64,000 nucleotides of DNA from Denitromonas halophila (GTDB taxonomy: Bacteria > Pseudomonadota > Gammaproteobacteria > Burkholderiales > Rhodocyclaceae), in NCBI RefSeq assembly GCF_007625155.1, contig NZ_VMNK01000015.1:248001-312000 (forward strand), read 5' to 3'. This document shows, piece by piece, positions 16,153-24,946 of the stretch. The translations under genes and the position numbers were made by a program. Every line of letters begins with the position of its first letter. Within the stretch, counting starts at the first letter, position 1. The notes under the pieces are model-generated. The model did not search any database, had not been told where the DNA came from, and saw only the letters and a program-made list of their open reading frames with translations.

Positions 16153-16974
16153 ATGCCAACAGCACCTCGCCTCGATCGCCTGACTTCCCTCCTGACCGGC
16201 TTGATGCCGCGCATTCAGATCCGTCATCTGGGCGATCTGGCCGATGCCGCGACAGTGGCCAGCGATGCCGCCGATTGCCTGCACTTGCATCTGGTGGTGG
16301 CCGGCAGTGTCGAGTTCGATAGCCGCGACGGCACACAAACGCTGAGCGCGCCGGCGATTGCGGTGTTTCGCAACGATCAGGCGCATGGCCTGCGGCCGCT
16401 TGACGATGCGCCGTGCCGGGTGTTTTGCGCCGAGGCGTTTTTTGATGGCCCGGCCGCGCCGCTGTTGCTCGAAGCCTTTGACACGCCGCTGTTTTTGCCG
16501 ATGACGGCGGCGATGCCGGGGCTCACACAAACCATCGGGCTCATCGCGCTCGAAGTCGAGTCGCCGCGTTGTGGCGGGGGTGTGTTGTTGAGCCGCGCCG
16601 GCGAGATTTTGCTGATCGGTCTGCTGCGTCATCTGCTGTCGAATCAGATTCTGCCGCGCGGCGTGCTCGCCGGGCTGGCCGACCCCGGCCTGGCGCGGGC
16701 GTTGGTGGCGGTGCATACGCAGCCGGCCGCGCCGTGGTCACTAGAGGCCATGGCCGAAACGGCGGGCGTGTCGCGTACCACCTTTGCCGAACGCTTTCGC
16801 GACAGCCTCGGCATCACGCCGCGGCGCTATTTGAATGCCTTTCGGTTGACCATTGCCCGACGCGAGATTGCCGCCGGGCGTGGCCTCAAGCGGGCGGCGC
16901 AGGCCGCGGGCTACGAGAGCCCGGCGGCGCTGTCGCGGGCCTTGTCGCGCGTGGCCAACGAGGTGGCGTCGTAA
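16153..16974 (+). CDS. AraC-family transcriptional regulator
   Basis: A 273-residue regulator with an N-terminal cupin-type sensing domain (about 5-180, including HLHLVVAGSVEF) and a C-terminal AraC double helix-turn-helix (about 190-273) with the signature EAMAETAGVSRTTFAERFRD and TPRRYLNAFRL. The ATG at 16153 is preferred to the far upstream in-frame start because the upstream part overlaps the divergent gene. The effector is unknown. The placement opposite the peroxiredoxin-like gene suggests local control in response to oxidative or electrophile stress; this pairing recurs in proteobacteria. Confidence 0.85.
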   Translation: MPTAPRLDRLTSLLTGLMPRIQIRHLGDLADAATVASDAADCLHLHLVVAGSVEFDSRDGTQTLSAPAIAVFRNDQAHGLRPLDDAPCRVFCAEAFFDGPAAPLLLEAFDTPLFLPMTAAMPGLTQTIGLIALEVESPRCGGGVLLSRAGEILLIGLLRHLLSNQILPRGVLAGLADPGLARALVAVHTQPAAPWSLEAMAETAGVSRTTFAERFRDSLGITPRRYLNAFRLTIARREIAAGRGLKRAAQAAGYESPAALSRALSRVANEVAS

Positions 16975-16986
16975 TCTGCTGCCTGA

Positions 16987-19900
16987 TCAGGTGATCAGTT
17001 TCAGCAGTTCTTTGACCGCGGCGGCGCGCTGCTTGACCGTCGGCGCGAGGATCTTGCAGATCAACCGATCCTGCCCGGCCATGCGGGTGTTGCGGTCTTT
17101 CTGGATCAACCCGATGACCTTCATCGGGTCGATCGGCGCGGCCACGCCAAACTGGATGCTCAGCTGGCTTTCCGACACATCCAGCTTCACCACATCCATA
17201 TCCTTGAGCATCACGCGCAGGCGGTGCGTCTCCAGCAGCGCCAGGGTTTGCGGCGGCATCTCGCCGAAGCGGTCGATCAGCTCTTCTTGCAGCTCGCGCA
17301 GCTCGTCTTCGGTGTCGGTGTTGGCCAGGCGCTTGTAAAGCGTAAGGCGCTCCTGCACGTCGGCGCAGTAGGCGCTGGGCAGCAGGGCGGGGCTGTGCAG
17401 ATTGATTTCCGACACCACATCCAGCGGTTTGGTCAGGTCTGGCTCGCGCCCGGCCTGCAGGTCACGCACCGCGCGCTTGAGCATCTCGGTGTAGAGCGAA
17501 AAGCCGATCTGCTGGATCTCGCCCGACTGGTTTTCGCCCAGCACTTCGCCCGCGCCGCGGATCTCCAGGTCGTGCATGGCGAGAAAAAAGCCCGAGCCCA
17601 GGTCTTCCATCTGCGTGATGGCTTCGAGCCGCTTTTGCGCCAGTGCGGTCGGCTTGGCGTGCGCGTCGGTGAGCAGGTAGGCGTAGGCCTGGTGGTGCGA
17701 GCGCCCGACCCGGCCGCGCAGCTGGTGTAATTGCGCCAGGCCGAAGCGGTCGGCGCGGTTCATGATGATGGTGTTGGCGGTCGGGATGTTGATGCCGGTT
17801 TCGATAATGGTGGTGCACAACAGCAGGTTGGCGCGCTGCTGGGTGAAGTCGCGCATCACGCGCTCCAGCTCGCGCTCGGGCAACTGGCCGTGGCCGACCA
17901 CGATGCGCGCCTCTGGCAGCAGCTCGGTGAGTGAGTCGCGCACGTTCTCGATGGTGTCAACTTCGTTGTGCAGGAAGTACACCTGCCCGCCGCGCTTGAA
18001 CTCGCGCAGCACCGCCTCGCGGATGATGCCCTTGCTCCAGCGCTGCACGAAGGTCTTGATCGACAGCCGCTTCTGCGGCGCGGTGGCAATCACCGAGAAC
18101 TCGCGCAGCCCCTCCAGCGCTAGGCCCAGCGTGCGCGGAATCGGCGTGGCGGTGAGGGTGAGGATGTCCACCTCGGCGCGCAGTTGCTTGAGCGATTCCT
18201 TCTGACGCACGCCAAAACGGTGCTCTTCGTCGATGATCACCAGCCCAAGGCGCTTGTACTGCACGTCTTTTTGCAGCAGGCGGTGGGTGCCGATGATGAT
18301 GTCCACCTTGCCCTCGTCCAGCTCCTTGAGCGCCTGCGTTTGTTCCTTGGCGCTCTTGAAGCGCGACAGCTCGGCGATCTTGATCGGCCAGTCGGCAAAG
18401 CGGTCGGCAAAGGTCTGGTAGTGCTGCTCGGCCAGCAGCGTGGTGGGGCACAGCACCACCACCTGCTTGCCGTCGGCCACCGCGATGAAAGCGGCGCGCA
18501 GGGCGACTTCCGTCTTGCCGAAGCCCACATCGCCGCACACCAGCCGGTCCATCGGCCGGCCGGACTGCATGTCCTTGATCACCGCGTCGATGGCCGCTTG
18601 CTGGTCGGCGGTTTCCTCAAAGCCGAAGGCCTCGGCAAAGGCGTCGAGGTCATGCGTCTTGAAGCTGAACTTGTGGCCGGTGCGCGCGGCGCGCTGGGCA
18701 TACAGCGCCAGCAACTCGGCGGCGGTGTCGCGCACCTGCTGGGCGGCCTTCTTCTTGGCCTTGTCCCACTGGCCAGAGCCCAGCCGATGCAGGTCGACCG
18801 CCTCGGGGTCGGCGCCGGCGTAGCGGGTGATCACATGCAACTGCGACACCGGCACATACAGCTTGTCGTTGTTCGAATATTCCAGATGCAGAAATTCGGT
18901 GTCGCCTTCGCCCAGGTCCATGTGCACCAGGCCAAGGTAGCGCCCCACGCCGTGCGACACATGCACCACCGGGTCGCCAATTTTCAGCTCCGACAAATCC
19001 CGCAGCCAACCCTCGACGGTGGCCTTGCGCCCGCCATCGCGGCGGCGCTGGGTGCGTGCGGTGTTAGCGTACAGCTCGGTCTCGGTGAGGATGGCCAGCT
19101 TCGCCTCGGGCAGGATAAAGCCGCGCGTCAGCGGGCCGGCCGACAGGCACAGTGGCGCATCGCTGCTCAGGAAGCTCGCCAGGTCGTCGCTGGGCGTGTA
19201 GGCCAGGTCGTACTCGGCAAAGTACTCCGCCATGGTCTCGCGCCGGCCGGCCGATTCGGCCAGCACCAGCACCCGGCCGTCAAAGCCGTCCAGCCAGCGC
19301 TTGAGCGCCTGCAGCGGATCATTCGCCTTGCGCTCGACCGCCACGGTGGGCATCGTCGTGCTCGCCACTTCGCCCTCGCGCGGTGCGCCAATCTGCAAGC
19401 GCGGGTGGTCGGCCAGCCGCGAGAAAAACGCCTCCTGATCCAGAAACAGCGCCCGCGGCGCCATCACCGGTCGGCTGCGGTCGCCCTTGAGCAAGTCGTA
19501 GCGTGACTGTGTATCGCGCCAGAAGTCGGCAATCGCCGTCGGCACATCGCCATGCAGCAACACCCGGCAAGCCGTCGGCAGGTAATCAAACAGCGTAGCC
19601 GTGTCTTCAAAAAACAGCGGCAGAAAATACTCCACGCCCGCCGAAGCGATGCCGTTCGACACGTCTTTGTAAATGGACGCCCGGCTCGGGTCGCCCTCAA
19701 AGGTCTCGCGGAAGCTGCTGCGAAAGCGTGTGCGGCCTGCCTCGTCGAGCGGAAATTCCCGCGCCGGCAAGAGGCGAATCTGATCCACCGGATACACCGT
19801 GCGCTGGGTGTCCGGGTCGAAGGTGCGGATGGTGTCCACATCGTCGTCGAACAGATCAATGCGGTAAGGCAGCGTCGAACCCATCGGAAACAGATCGATG

Positions 19901-20418
19901 ATGCCCCCGCGCACGCTGTATTCGCCCGGGCTTACCACCTGCGTCACATGCGCATAACCCGCCAGCGTCATCTGTTCGCGAAACGCATCCCCATCCATCC
20001 GCTCGCCGCGCTTCACAAAAAAGGTATGCGCCGCCAGAAAGCTCGGCGGCGCCATGCGATAAAGCGCCGTCGATGCCGGCACCAACACCACATCCGCCTC
20101 GCCGCGCGTCACCGTATACAAGGTCGCCAGCCGCTCGGAGACCAGATCCTGGTGTGGCGACAGCGCGTCGTAGGGCAGCGTCTCCCAGTCCGGCAACACA
20201 CACACCCGCAGCTCCGGCGCAAACCACAGGATCTCGTCCCGCAGCCGCTGCGCATCGATCGGATTCGCCACCACCACGACCTGCATCGTGTCAGTGCCCA
20301 GCGCAGAGATTGCCAAGGCGTCGGAAGAGCCGGCGAGCGCGGGCAGATCGACGCGGTGGCCGGGTTTGGCGGCGGGGAGGGCGGCGAGGGAGGGGAGCAG
20401 GGGGTGTGGGACGGGCAT
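16987..20418 (-). CDS. mfd: Transcription-repair coupling factor
   Basis: A 1143-residue protein of standard Mfd length. It removes stalled RNA polymerase and recruits UvrA. The order of domains is UvrB-homology region (about 1-340), the RNA polymerase-interacting CarD-like domain (about 470-550, with IGDPVVHVSHGVGRYLGL), the RecG-like translocase with Walker A GDVGFGKTEVALRAAF, DEEH box, TATPIPRTL and QLRGRVGRS motifs (about 600-950), and the C-terminal TRCF domain. It is convergent with the AraC-type gene; stops are 12 bp apart. Confidence 0.98.
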   Translation of the reverse strand: MPVPHPLLPSLAALPAAKPGHRVDLPALAGSSDALAISALGTDTMQVVVVANPIDAQRLRDEILWFAPELRVCVLPDWETLPYDALSPHQDLVSERLATLYTVTRGEADVVLVPASTALYRMAPPSFLAAHTFFVKRGERMDGDAFREQMTLAGYAHVTQVVSPGEYSVRGGIIDLFPMGSTLPYRIDLFDDDVDTIRTFDPDTQRTVYPVDQIRLLPAREFPLDEAGRTRFRSSFRETFEGDPSRASIYKDVSNGIASAGVEYFLPLFFEDTATLFDYLPTACRVLLHGDVPTAIADFWRDTQSRYDLLKGDRSRPVMAPRALFLDQEAFFSRLADHPRLQIGAPREGEVASTTMPTVAVERKANDPLQALKRWLDGFDGRVLVLAESAGRRETMAEYFAEYDLAYTPSDDLASFLSSDAPLCLSAGPLTRGFILPEAKLAILTETELYANTARTQRRRDGGRKATVEGWLRDLSELKIGDPVVHVSHGVGRYLGLVHMDLGEGDTEFLHLEYSNNDKLYVPVSQLHVITRYAGADPEAVDLHRLGSGQWDKAKKKAAQQVRDTAAELLALYAQRAARTGHKFSFKTHDLDAFAEAFGFEETADQQAAIDAVIKDMQSGRPMDRLVCGDVGFGKTEVALRAAFIAVADGKQVVVLCPTTLLAEQHYQTFADRFADWPIKIAELSRFKSAKEQTQALKELDEGKVDIIIGTHRLLQKDVQYKRLGLVIIDEEHRFGVRQKESLKQLRAEVDILTLTATPIPRTLGLALEGLREFSVIATAPQKRLSIKTFVQRWSKGIIREAVLREFKRGGQVYFLHNEVDTIENVRDSLTELLPEARIVVGHGQLPERELERVMRDFTQQRANLLLCTTIIETGINIPTANTIIMNRADRFGLAQLHQLRGRVGRSHHQAYAYLLTDAHAKPTALAQKRLEAITQMEDLGSGFFLAMHDLEIRGAGEVLGENQSGEIQQIGFSLYTEMLKRAVRDLQAGREPDLTKPLDVVSEINLHSPALLPSAYCADVQERLTLYKRLANTDTEDELRELQEELIDRFGEMPPQTLALLETHRLRVMLKDMDVVKLDVSESQLSIQFGVAAPIDPMKVIGLIQKDRNTRMAGQDRLICKILAPTVKQRAAAVKELLKLIT

Positions 20419-20661
20419 GCGGGGCGAAGACGTTTGGGGGCGGGGCGTTGATTATACGGGAGCCGATGCCCAGCGATTGCCGGGACGATGGCGTTGACCG
20501 AGCTCAATCGAGAACGGTATGCGCGTGGCCACGGTAGCGGCTAACTCTGGTCGGCTGGACGTGGTTCACGTGGCAGGAGATGTCGGGAAATTTTACGGAG
20601 GTGGATGCAGGTATGTTTTGTCGTAAGGGTAACCGTATGTAGTAAATAGACATTCTTCTTT
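20419..20661. other. Upstream region of the glycine-rich PEP-CTERM gene
   Basis: No gene is supported here. The region contains TTTTAC at 20591-20596 and TGTTTTG at 20614-20620, which have counterparts at a similar distance upstream of the sigma-54 site of the PEP-CTERM gene at 32301. They may mark an enhancer-binding-protein site, but the match is loose. Confidence 0.35.
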
Positions 20662-20677
20662 GGGCATCTTTCTTGCA
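20662..20677 (+). promoter_or_regulatory. Sigma-54 (-24/-12) promoter of the glycine-rich PEP-CTERM gene
   Basis: GGGCAT, 5 bp, TTGCA. The invariant GG (20663-20664) and GC (20675-20676) are separated by the required 10 bp, and TTGCA is a full match to the -12 box. The ATG is 60 bp downstream. RpoN control of PEP-CTERM genes has been described for floc-forming betaproteobacteria. Confidence 0.75.
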
Positions 20678-20736
20678 TAATGCGATCGGTTTTCAAGGGG
20701 CCGATCGAAGCATAGACGTGCCGTCTGGAGAAATTA

Positions 20737-22755
20737 ATGCATCGCAAAAAATTTGGAAGTGTTCGCCGATCTTTGCCGGCTATTAGCTTGTTTGTGGCCA
20801 GCTTTGGCATATCGCCTTTACCTACCTACGCAGTGACAATGGATGTGTTGGGTGTCGATGGTAGCGACGGTGTCAATGGTAGTGGAGGCACGAACGGTGG
20901 TAGCGCAACCGCCACGCTTCCGCTTAACAATGACAACACCAGTAGTGCGAAAGCAACTGGTGGTCAAGGCGGGTGGGCCGGTGACAAGTATCTGGGCGTT
21001 GGGGTGATCAATGGTCAGCCGAGCGTTCTTGGAAGTGGTGGCGATGGCGGTTCGGCGACTGCAGACGGGAACTCCACCGTGTTGTCGGGCAGCGCCTCGG
21101 TTCTTGGCCAGGCGACAGGTGGCGCGGGTGGCGTGGCGGCAGGGGTCGGGTACGACGGTGGCGAGGGCGGAGATGCCAGCGCGAAGGCGCGGGGTATGTC
21201 TGGTGGAAACGGGTCGTACTACGGTGTGGCCGCCCGCGCGGTTGGTGGTTCGGGGGGCAGCAGCTACTTTGGCGATGGCGGAAACGGCGGGAGTGCCGTT
21301 GGTGCGTCGTCGGGGCATTTCGTTGGCTTTGGCAATGCCAGCCTTATCAACGAGGTTGTCGGCGGTGCTGGCGGTACTGCGAGCTATGGCAGCGGTCGGG
21401 GGGGCGATGGCGGGGTCGCCTCGATTGGCTCAACCTATGGGCAACAAGGTTCCGGACACCTCAGCGTCAGGACTGATGCTATCGGTGGTAACGGTGGATC
21501 CGGCTATTCGGGTGCATCGGGCGGAAATGGCGCGGACACAAGCATTGTTGATGGTGCGCGAGGGTCATCTAATAACTCGCTGTCGTTGTCGCAGTTTGCC
21601 AAAGGTGGCGACGGCGGCTACTCCGAGAACGCGTTCGCAGGAAATGGTGGTGATGCGCTATCCCGGCTGGTTCAGACCTTCTGGCCCTATAGTGAGCGTA
21701 GCGTTTCAGGGGTTGTTACGGCATCGGGTGGGCGAGGCGGAACCACGAGTACGGGGGCTGCCGGCAACAGCGGAAACGCAACCGCCTATATCTCCATCGG
21801 CACAGATCACTTCGGTTCGACTGCGCGGGCAACCGCCCGGGCCATCTCACCCAGCACCCCGTGGGTCGTGGGTGGGAAGGCCAATGCCGATGCTTCTGCC
21901 AGCTCGCGCGGTGTTGGCTTTGCAGAGGCCAGCGCATATGCGGCAGGGAATGGTGGCCACGCCAATGCGTCGAGTATGACCAATCACTCCTTCGAGGTTG
22001 GCAGCGGCACCGCACGCAGATATATCCACCCGGTGATCAAGGCAGGAGCAAGCGCGCAGGTTGGCGAGAATACGGCGAATGCCTCTGATGTGGCGCAGCA
22101 GGTCAATAGTGTTGCCATGACCGGATTTTCCGGAGGTGCCTCGAAAGTGCTGCCAAATCTGTCCGGCGGCAGCAACGGCATTGAAGCGTTTTCTTATGCT
22201 GACGGGTTGCTGGCCAGCGGCCAGTTCGACAGCCTGGTCAATGGCCATAATGCAATCAAGGCGTCGTTTGTCGCGGGCGCGGAGCGCCGCATGATTGGCA
22301 CTGGCGTAATCGGCGCGAACTACAGCGAGTTTGCAACTGGGCAACGTACCTACACTGGGAGTGCGCAGTATTCGTACACTTTCGATCAGGCGACCGATGT
22401 ACTGCTTGGGTTGATGGATTTTTCTGGTTATGACGCATTAAATCCGATGGCTCTGGATTTTTCGATAGCAAACGCCGGCCAAACAATGTTTTCTCGTAGT
22501 TTCATCACTTTGTCCGATGCCCGTGGTTTCTTCGTCAACAATGCGATCAACCTTGGCTCGTTTGTGGGGCAAGTTGATCTGGCCATCAACTTTTCGCTCA
22601 CTGCAGATGTATCGCAGGGTGCCGCGTTCAGCTACCTGCTTGCTGCCGGATCTGCGACGATTGCGCCGGTGCCGGAGCCAAGCCAGTTCGCGATGTTGCT
22701 CGCGGGTTTGGCCGTTGTTTCCTTGACGGTTCATCGGCGCGTGCGCAGGCCTTGA
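20737..22755 (+). CDS. Glycine-rich PEP-CTERM surface protein
   Basis: A 672-residue exported protein. Residues 1-32 form a signal peptide (RRSLPAISLFVASFGISP then PTYA). From about residue 40 to 370 the chain is built of repeated GG-D/N-GG-x-A units, rich in Gly, Ala, Ser and Asn and very like a glycine-rich adhesin or the PGRS style of repeat. Residues about 480-640 are less repetitive and may be a beta-sandwich. The end is a PEP-CTERM sorting signal: VPEPSQ, a hydrophobic helix and RRVRR. After export it should be cut by an exosortase. No exosortase or polysaccharide genes are in the window. The role is probably in biofilm or floc matrix, by inference. An AGGAG-type site (TGGAGAAA) precedes the ATG. 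Confidence 0.9.
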   Translation: MHRKKFGSVRRSLPAISLFVASFGISPLPTYAVTMDVLGVDGSDGVNGSGGTNGGSATATLPLNNDNTSSAKATGGQGGWAGDKYLGVGVINGQPSVLGSGGDGGSATADGNSTVLSGSASVLGQATGGAGGVAAGVGYDGGEGGDASAKARGMSGGNGSYYGVAARAVGGSGGSSYFGDGGNGGSAVGASSGHFVGFGNASLINEVVGGAGGTASYGSGRGGDGGVASIGSTYGQQGSGHLSVRTDAIGGNGGSGYSGASGGNGADTSIVDGARGSSNNSLSLSQFAKGGDGGYSENAFAGNGGDALSRLVQTFWPYSERSVSGVVTASGGRGGTTSTGAAGNSGNATAYISIGTDHFGSTARATARAISPSTPWVVGGKANADASASSRGVGFAEASAYAAGNGGHANASSMTNHSFEVGSGTARRYIHPVIKAGASAQVGENTANASDVAQQVNSVAMTGFSGGASKVLPNLSGGSNGIEAFSYADGLLASGQFDSLVNGHNAIKASFVAGAERRMIGTGVIGANYSEFATGQRTYTGSAQYSYTFDQATDVLLGLMDFSGYDALNPMALDFSIANAGQTMFSRSFITLSDARGFFVNNAINLGSFVGQVDLAINFSLTADVSQGAAFSYLLAAGSATIAPVPEPSQFAMLLAGLAVVSLTVHRRVRRP

Positions 22756-22806
22756 AGGATTCGGAGGCCGGGCGCCGCCGTGTTTGGCTCGGCCTGTTAT
22801 AGAAGG

Positions 22807-22832
22807 CGCCCTCGACTGAGGGCGTTTTCGTT
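22807..22832 (+). terminator. Terminator after the glycine-rich PEP-CTERM gene
   Basis: CGCCCTC, loop GACT, GAGGGCG followed by TTTTCGTTT, 51 bp after the stop. Confidence 0.85.
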
Positions 22833-22933
22833 TGAGCACCTCGAATTTGTGGTGCCTGCGCTGGGCGTTCACCAGAGTTCAGGCAGACAGGGCGAGCCCG
22901 GTCAAGCGAGATGTGGCGGGCGCTGCCGGGCGC

Positions 22934-23440
22934 TCAGGTGCGCAGCGCCGGCAGCGTGTCGCCGCGCACGACGAACTGCAGCGCGAGCCCGTTGTTACAG
23001 TAGCGTTTGCCGGTGGGTTGGGGGCCGTCGTCAAATACATGGCCTTGGTGGCCGCCGCAGCGCGCGCAGTGGTACTCGGTGCGCGGCCAGATCAGCTTGT
23101 AGTCGCGCTCGGTGTTGACCGCGCCGGTCAGCGGCTGCCAGAAGCTCGGCCAGCCGGTGCCGCTGTCGTATTTGGTGGCGCTGTCGAACAGCGGGAGGTA
23201 GCACGCCGCGCAGACATAGGTGCCGTCGCGCTTCTCGTGGTTCAGCGGGCTGCTGCCGGGCGGTTCGGTGTTGTCCTCGAAGAGGACCGCGTAGGCCGGG
23301 CGGGGCAGTAGTTTGGCCCATTCCTCTTTGGGTTTCATCAAGGTGGGGCCCGCCGTGCCTGCCGCCCCGGCGACGCGATGTCCGCCGAGCGAGAGTAGGG
23401 CGGCTGCCAGCAGGGTTTGGAGCGATTGACGTCGGTTCAT
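22934..23440 (-). CDS. msrB: Exported peptide-methionine (R)-S-oxide reductase
   Basis: A 168-residue MsrB with an N-terminal export signal containing a twin arginine (MNRRQSLQTLLAAALLSLGG, residues 1-20). Zinc is held by Cys77/Cys80 and Cys125/Cys128 (CAAC and CARC), the substrate pocket is SGTGWPSFW, and the catalytic Cys is Cys148 in GKRYCNN. The usual resolving Cys in the GWPSF loop is absent (Thr95), so recycling would need a different thiol. It should repair oxidised methionine in the periplasm. The ATG at 23440 is chosen for the signal peptide and the GAGAGG just upstream. Confidence 0.93.
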   Translation of the reverse strand: MNRRQSLQTLLAAALLSLGGHRVAGAAGTAGPTLMKPKEEWAKLLPRPAYAVLFEDNTEPPGSSPLNHEKRDGTYVCAACYLPLFDSATKYDSGTGWPSFWQPLTGAVNTERDYKLIWPRTEYHCARCGGHQGHVFDDGPQPTGKRYCNNGLALQFVVRGDTLPALRT

Positions 23441-23699
23441 GCTTTGCCTCTCTTGGGTGGTGCGCGAGTGTGTGCAGCATTCAGCCGGCCGACGGGACGC
23501 CGGGCCGGGCGTGCGCCTGTGGTACTTCGCCACTACCTGTCTATTCGACAACGCCTGCGGAACAAAATTCGCCCGGCGCCTGCACTCAGGGCTTGTGTCG
23601 GACCCCCGGCCGGACGTTTGTCTCGCCGTTCGACGGACGCTTCTTGCCGTCCGGCAGGGTCGGGCCTAAATTGGAATCTCCCAATCGAAGGGAGAAGGC

Positions 23700-23831
23700 A
23701 TGAATCGATTCCTTAACGCGTTGCTCACCGTACTGTTCGCCTTCGGCAGCCTATCGGCAGTCGCTTGCACAGGAGACAAGGCCAAGGACGACACCGGCGG
23801 CATGAGCACGCTATCGCAGCCGAAGAAGTAG
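23700..23831 (+). CDS. Tiny secreted or lipoprotein-like peptide (43 aa)
   Basis: A 43-codon frame, too short for usual gene finding, with a very good ribosome site (AAGGGAGAAGG) 1-2 bases before a spacer to the ATG and a rho-independent terminator 22 bp after the stop. The peptide starts MNRFLNALLTVLFAFGSLSA and continues VACTGDKAKDD, which looks like a signal peptide ending in a lipobox-like AVAC with Cys23. The remaining ~20 residues are charged and polar. Function unknown. Small entericidin-like lipoproteins are a comparison, but no homology can be claimed. Confidence 0.6.
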   Translation: MNRFLNALLTVLFAFGSLSAVACTGDKAKDDTGGMSTLSQPKK

Positions 23832-23853
23832 GCTCCGCCGGAGCCGAATCGAC

Positions 23854-23887
23854 AAGGGCCGGTCATGCCGGCCCTTTCCTTTCTTTT
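23854..23887 (+). terminator. Terminator after the 43-aa ORF
   Basis: AAGGGCCGG, loop TCATG, CCGGCCCTT and then TCCTTTCTTTT. A second small palindrome, GGCTCCGCCGGAGCC, lies immediately after the stop codon. Confidence 0.85.
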
Positions 23888-24134
23888 AACCAACCTCGGC
23901 GTCAGTGTTTGAAATACGACGTCTCAGCGTTAAAAATCCTTCTTGTTGCCGCGCGCCGGCCAACATGCGGGCGGGAATGTGCGTTGGATCATGCATGGCT
24001 CGATCGACGGTGGATGGCGCATTCTGGTCGTTGCATGATTGATCGACGACTCAGCCGCAGTGGCGGGTGCTTGGTCCCTGTGCGCAGTATTGGGGGCACG
24101 CACCGACTTTCAAACCAGACTCGAGGCCTCGATT
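23888..24134. other. Gene-free stretch
   Basis: Between the terminator and the decayed peptidase gene. No frame with a ribosome site or family resemblance is visible. Confidence 0.5.
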
Positions 24135-24790
24135 TCATTCGCTGACCCGCCTGAGCGTATCGGTCGCTTGTGCGTGAAACGGGCCGCCAAGGCTGACCGC
24201 CCGCTCCGCCGCGCGACGGGCTTCGTCGCGGCGGCCCAGTTCAAGCAGCACCATGGCGAGGTTGTTGTAGGTGGCGGCATCCTGGTGGCGCTGCGCCGCG
24301 TCGTGGAACACCGCCGCGGCACCGGTTTTTCGCCCTGCGCATAGAGGGTGTTGCCGAGGCCCATGGCGAGCGTGAGGTTGTCGGGCCAGCGTGCCAGCGC
24401 TTGCTGGTAGGCACGTGCGGCGGCATTCGGCGGTGCATTGTGTTCGAACGCCACCAGTGCACGCGTGGCTTCGGATTCGGATGCGGTGGCCGGCAGTGAC
24501 CCGGGCGGGGTGACGACGAAGGCCCAGCGTCCGCCGCGCTCCCAGGTATGTTCGAAGGTGGAGAAGGCGAGTTCCTGGCGCTTCATCGGGCCGGAGCGGA
24601 GCACTAAGTGGGCGGCGTCGAGGTCGTACCCGATGACTACGGCGTAATGCCAGGATGGCGTCCAGGACAGGCCGAGATTCTGGAACACCACCACCGGATT
24701 GCCATGATGGGTTACGCGCATGACGGCTTCGAGCGTGTCGAGAGCGTATGTCGCCACCGCGCCGCGGCCGCGCGGAGAATTTGGGATCAA
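24135..24790 (-). pseudogene. Decayed C39-like cysteine peptidase with TPR tail (PA2778-type)
   Basis: The minus strand encodes the central part of a peptidase of the C39-like/TPR family: VVVFQNLGLSWTPSWHYAVVIGYDLD, with the catalytic-type His of WHYAV, then a TPR-like AYQQALARWPDNLTLAMGLGN. The N-terminal part with the catalytic Cys is missing; no in-frame ATG precedes the homologous segment and the open frame begins at a TTG. A frameshift occurs at about 24325-24340: the downstream frame switches, and the other frame continues the TPR (DAATYNNLAMVLLELGRRDE) to a stop at 24135. Two independent lesions make a functional product unlikely. Confidence 0.75.
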
Positions 24791-24894
24791 TTCTTGAATC
24801 CCAACATCCTTCGGGGGGCGTCGCGAAGATTTAACGCGAGAGAGTGTCGTAATTCAAGACCAGCCCCTCGGGGTGTGACGAATCAAGCAGGCAT

Positions 24895-24930
24895 GCAAAA
24901 CCCGCCCGGGGAGCGCTCGGGCAGGGCGGT
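24895..24930 (-). terminator. Terminator after the PEP-CTERM gene at 24947
   Basis: Read on the minus strand: CCGCCC, an internal G/C loop, GGGCGGG and then TTTTG. It lies just after the stop of the minus-strand PEP-CTERM gene. Confidence 0.65.
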
Positions 24931-24946
24931 GTGATAGGAAAGGCCC

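Noticed and set aside
18184-19506. Long plus-strand frame inside mfd
   Set aside because: Antisense shadow of a firmly identified gene.
20860-21960. Direct GGN-type DNA repeats considered as CRISPR or minisatellite
   Set aside because: They are irregular codon-level repeats within the glycine-rich coding sequence, with no constant repeat-spacer periodicity.
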